Shown here: positions 63,142 through 64,000 of the stretch, one piece after another
Layout: each line of letters opens with the position of its first letter
Position numbering within the stretch: the first letter of the stretch is position 1
Origin: Aliivibrio sp. 1S175
GTDB lineage: Bacteria > Pseudomonadota > Gammaproteobacteria > Enterobacterales > Vibrionaceae
DNA length: 64,000 bases
Direction: 5' to 3'
Assembly (NCBI RefSeq): GCF_001690985.1
Contig: NZ_MAJS01000024.1
Coordinates: 1 to 64,000 of the forward strand
Translations under genes and position numbers: made by a program
Notes under the pieces: model-generated
What the model saw: the letters and a program-made list of their open reading frames with translations, nothing else
The model's database searches: none
What the model was told of the DNA's origin: nothing

Positions 63142-63435
63142 AGTAATCCTCTGTGAGATTTAAAGCTCTTATTTTATTAAATTAGTTAATAATCATTCCC
63201 CGACGATTCAGAAAATAATGACAATTTTATTATATTGTCAGTCTAATTAAATTTGTATATTTCAATCCGTGCAATGCAAAAAACGTGCAATCCTAAGACG
63301 GACGAATGCAATCACAAGCAGCGCAGTTGAGTTAATCATTAATTTTTTCAACAACTCTAATTTTTAGCACTTCCACCATTTCATTGATTTATTGTAAGTT
63401 TTATTTAAATTACATCGTTAGGGTAATATTTCAAT
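63142..63435. other. Divergent promoter region between the response regulator and the protease gene
   Basis: Just under 300 bases, AT-rich. It contains a TGACAAT-type direct pair near 63220-63240 (ATGACAATTTTAT and ATTGTCAGTC) that reads as a partial palindrome and could be a two-component target or promoter element. No gene supported. Confidence 0.4.
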
Positions 63436-64000
63436 ATGATTAATACATATAGAATCACATGTTTATTTTTTTTATCACTCTTTATTACTACAGGGTGTGG
63501 ACCTTTTAAAAACAAAAAAGTTGCGTCTCCAATTGAAGATATACCAATACCAATACCAATACCAATTAAAAATATTAATTGCAGACTTGTTAAGTCAATG
63601 GACAATATTAAGGATGTGGGAAGGGATAGTGACGAAAGATGCCTTCCTGGTAATAATGAATTACAAAATCAACAATGGCACTTAATGAATGTTGGGCAAA
63701 ATTCATTTTCAAGACAAGGTGGTATAAGTGGATATGACTTAAATTTATGGGCCGCTCATAGAGCGAGTGTATTAGGAGAAAATATAAACATTGGGATTGT
63801 TGATACTGGTATTTGGCTTGAACATCCTAATTTATTAAATAATGTTCAAGCAGTATCGCCAGGATGGAATTTCCGGACCAAGAATGAAGATATAAGACCA
63901 ATTAACAATGAATCACATGGTACTGCTGTAGCTGGTATTCTAGCTTCAGTAGATAATGACATAGGTACAAAGGGGGTTGCTCCTATGGCAAAAATACAAG
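63436..64000 (+). CDS. Subtilisin-like (S8) serine protease lipoprotein (partial)
   Basis: ATG 63436 opens a frame that runs off the window after 188 codons. A lipoprotein signal ends in the lipobox TTGC-G near residue 18. A PIPIPIPI tract encoded by four ATACCA repeats (63541-63564) follows, then a short Cys-containing linker. The catalytic Asp is in INIGIVDTGIWLEHPNL and the catalytic His in NNESHGTAVAGILAS, matching S8 proteases. The catalytic Ser lies beyond the window. An NNELQNQQWHLMNVGQ motif is typical of proprotein-convertase-like bacterial subtilases. Membrane-anchored by lipid, probably outer surface or periplasm. Confidence 0.88.
   Translation, partial: MINTYRITCLFFLSLFITTGCGPFKNKKVASPIEDIPIPIPIPIKNINCRLVKSMDNIKDVGRDSDERCLPGNNELQNQQWHLMNVGQNSFSRQGGISGYDLNLWAAHRASVLGENINIGIVDTGIWLEHPNLLNNVQAVSPGWNFRTKNEDIRPINNESHGTAVAGILASVDNDIGTKGVAPMAKIQ
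63541..63564 (+). repeat. ATACCA hexamer repeat (4 copies)
   Basis: Four tandem ATACCA units lie inside the protease lipoprotein gene and encode Ile-Pro repeats. Unit length keeps the frame, so copy-number change would lengthen or shorten a linker without stopping translation. Confidence 0.8.

Overview
The window looks like part of a Vibrionaceae genome, most likely Aliivibrio (fischeri/logei/wodanis group), and probably the accessory-rich smaller chromosome. This is an inference from low GC, a homologue of the A. fischeri flavin reductase FRase I, a GbpA-type chitin-binding monooxygenase, and many chemotaxis, GGDEF and two-component genes. Species and replicon cannot be fixed from sequence alone. 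No rRNA, tRNA, CRISPR array or intact insertion sequence was recognised.

Layout. 1-2.8 kb: the start of a chemoreceptor gene, then a qmcA/nfeD-type membrane pair. 2.9-6.7 kb: a very AT-rich regulatory island with one full-length AraC regulator, two AraC-like proteins that both lack the second DNA-binding helix-turn-helix, a PAS-like protein, a zinc-ribbon protein and a 24-residue hydrophobic peptide. 7.1-17.3 kb: a large minus-strand surface-structure locus of CS1/class-5 (alpha-type) chaperone-usher character. In transcription order it holds a small coiled-coil protein, an OmpA-like protein, the major pilin, a second subunit, a TcfC-like usher, a chaperone, a tip-like subunit and a 940-residue lipoprotein. 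The 7.2-15.4 kb part is visibly richer in G+C than the regulatory island, which suggests separate acquisition. Class-5 pili in other bacteria are controlled by AraC regulators (Rns/CfaD), so the island may control this locus; that link is inferred.

17.3-21 kb: a decaying stretch with remnants of a chemoreceptor tail, an MscS-type channel and a TonB-dependent siderophore receptor. Beside them are an apparently intact FhuF-like iron reductase with a Fur-box-like site and two unrecognised genes. 21-30 kb: two paralogous membrane diguanylate cyclases alternating with dbpA, emrD, rhlE and a YebC/YeeN-family regulator. 30-35 kb: small conserved genes, a YkgJ-like cysteine-cluster protein, a YgjP-like metallopeptidase and gbpA.

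35-47 kb: a DASS anion transporter, an alpha/beta hydrolase, a methyltransferase, a multi-domain HNH nuclease whose N-terminus resembles phosphorothioate-DNA-binding domains, a periplasmic rhodanese, two POT peptide transporters and an old-yellow-enzyme family oxidoreductase. 47.2-50.5 kb: a complete proVWX glycine betaine uptake operon. 50.7-60.9 kb: FRase I-like nitroreductase, LysR regulator, Gfo/Idh/MocA oxidoreductase, DNA-3-methyladenine glycosylase I, small envelope proteins, an alkylsulfatase, and an adjacent LysR gene interrupted by one in-frame stop codon. 61-64 kb: an RstAB-like two-component pair and the start of a subtilisin-like protease lipoprotein that runs off the end.

The most unusual features are the matched pair of half-AraC proteins, the composite pilus/OmpA/lipoprotein locus with its SPOR-like usher tail and PAN/Apple-like adhesin domain, and the SBD-like/HNH nuclease.
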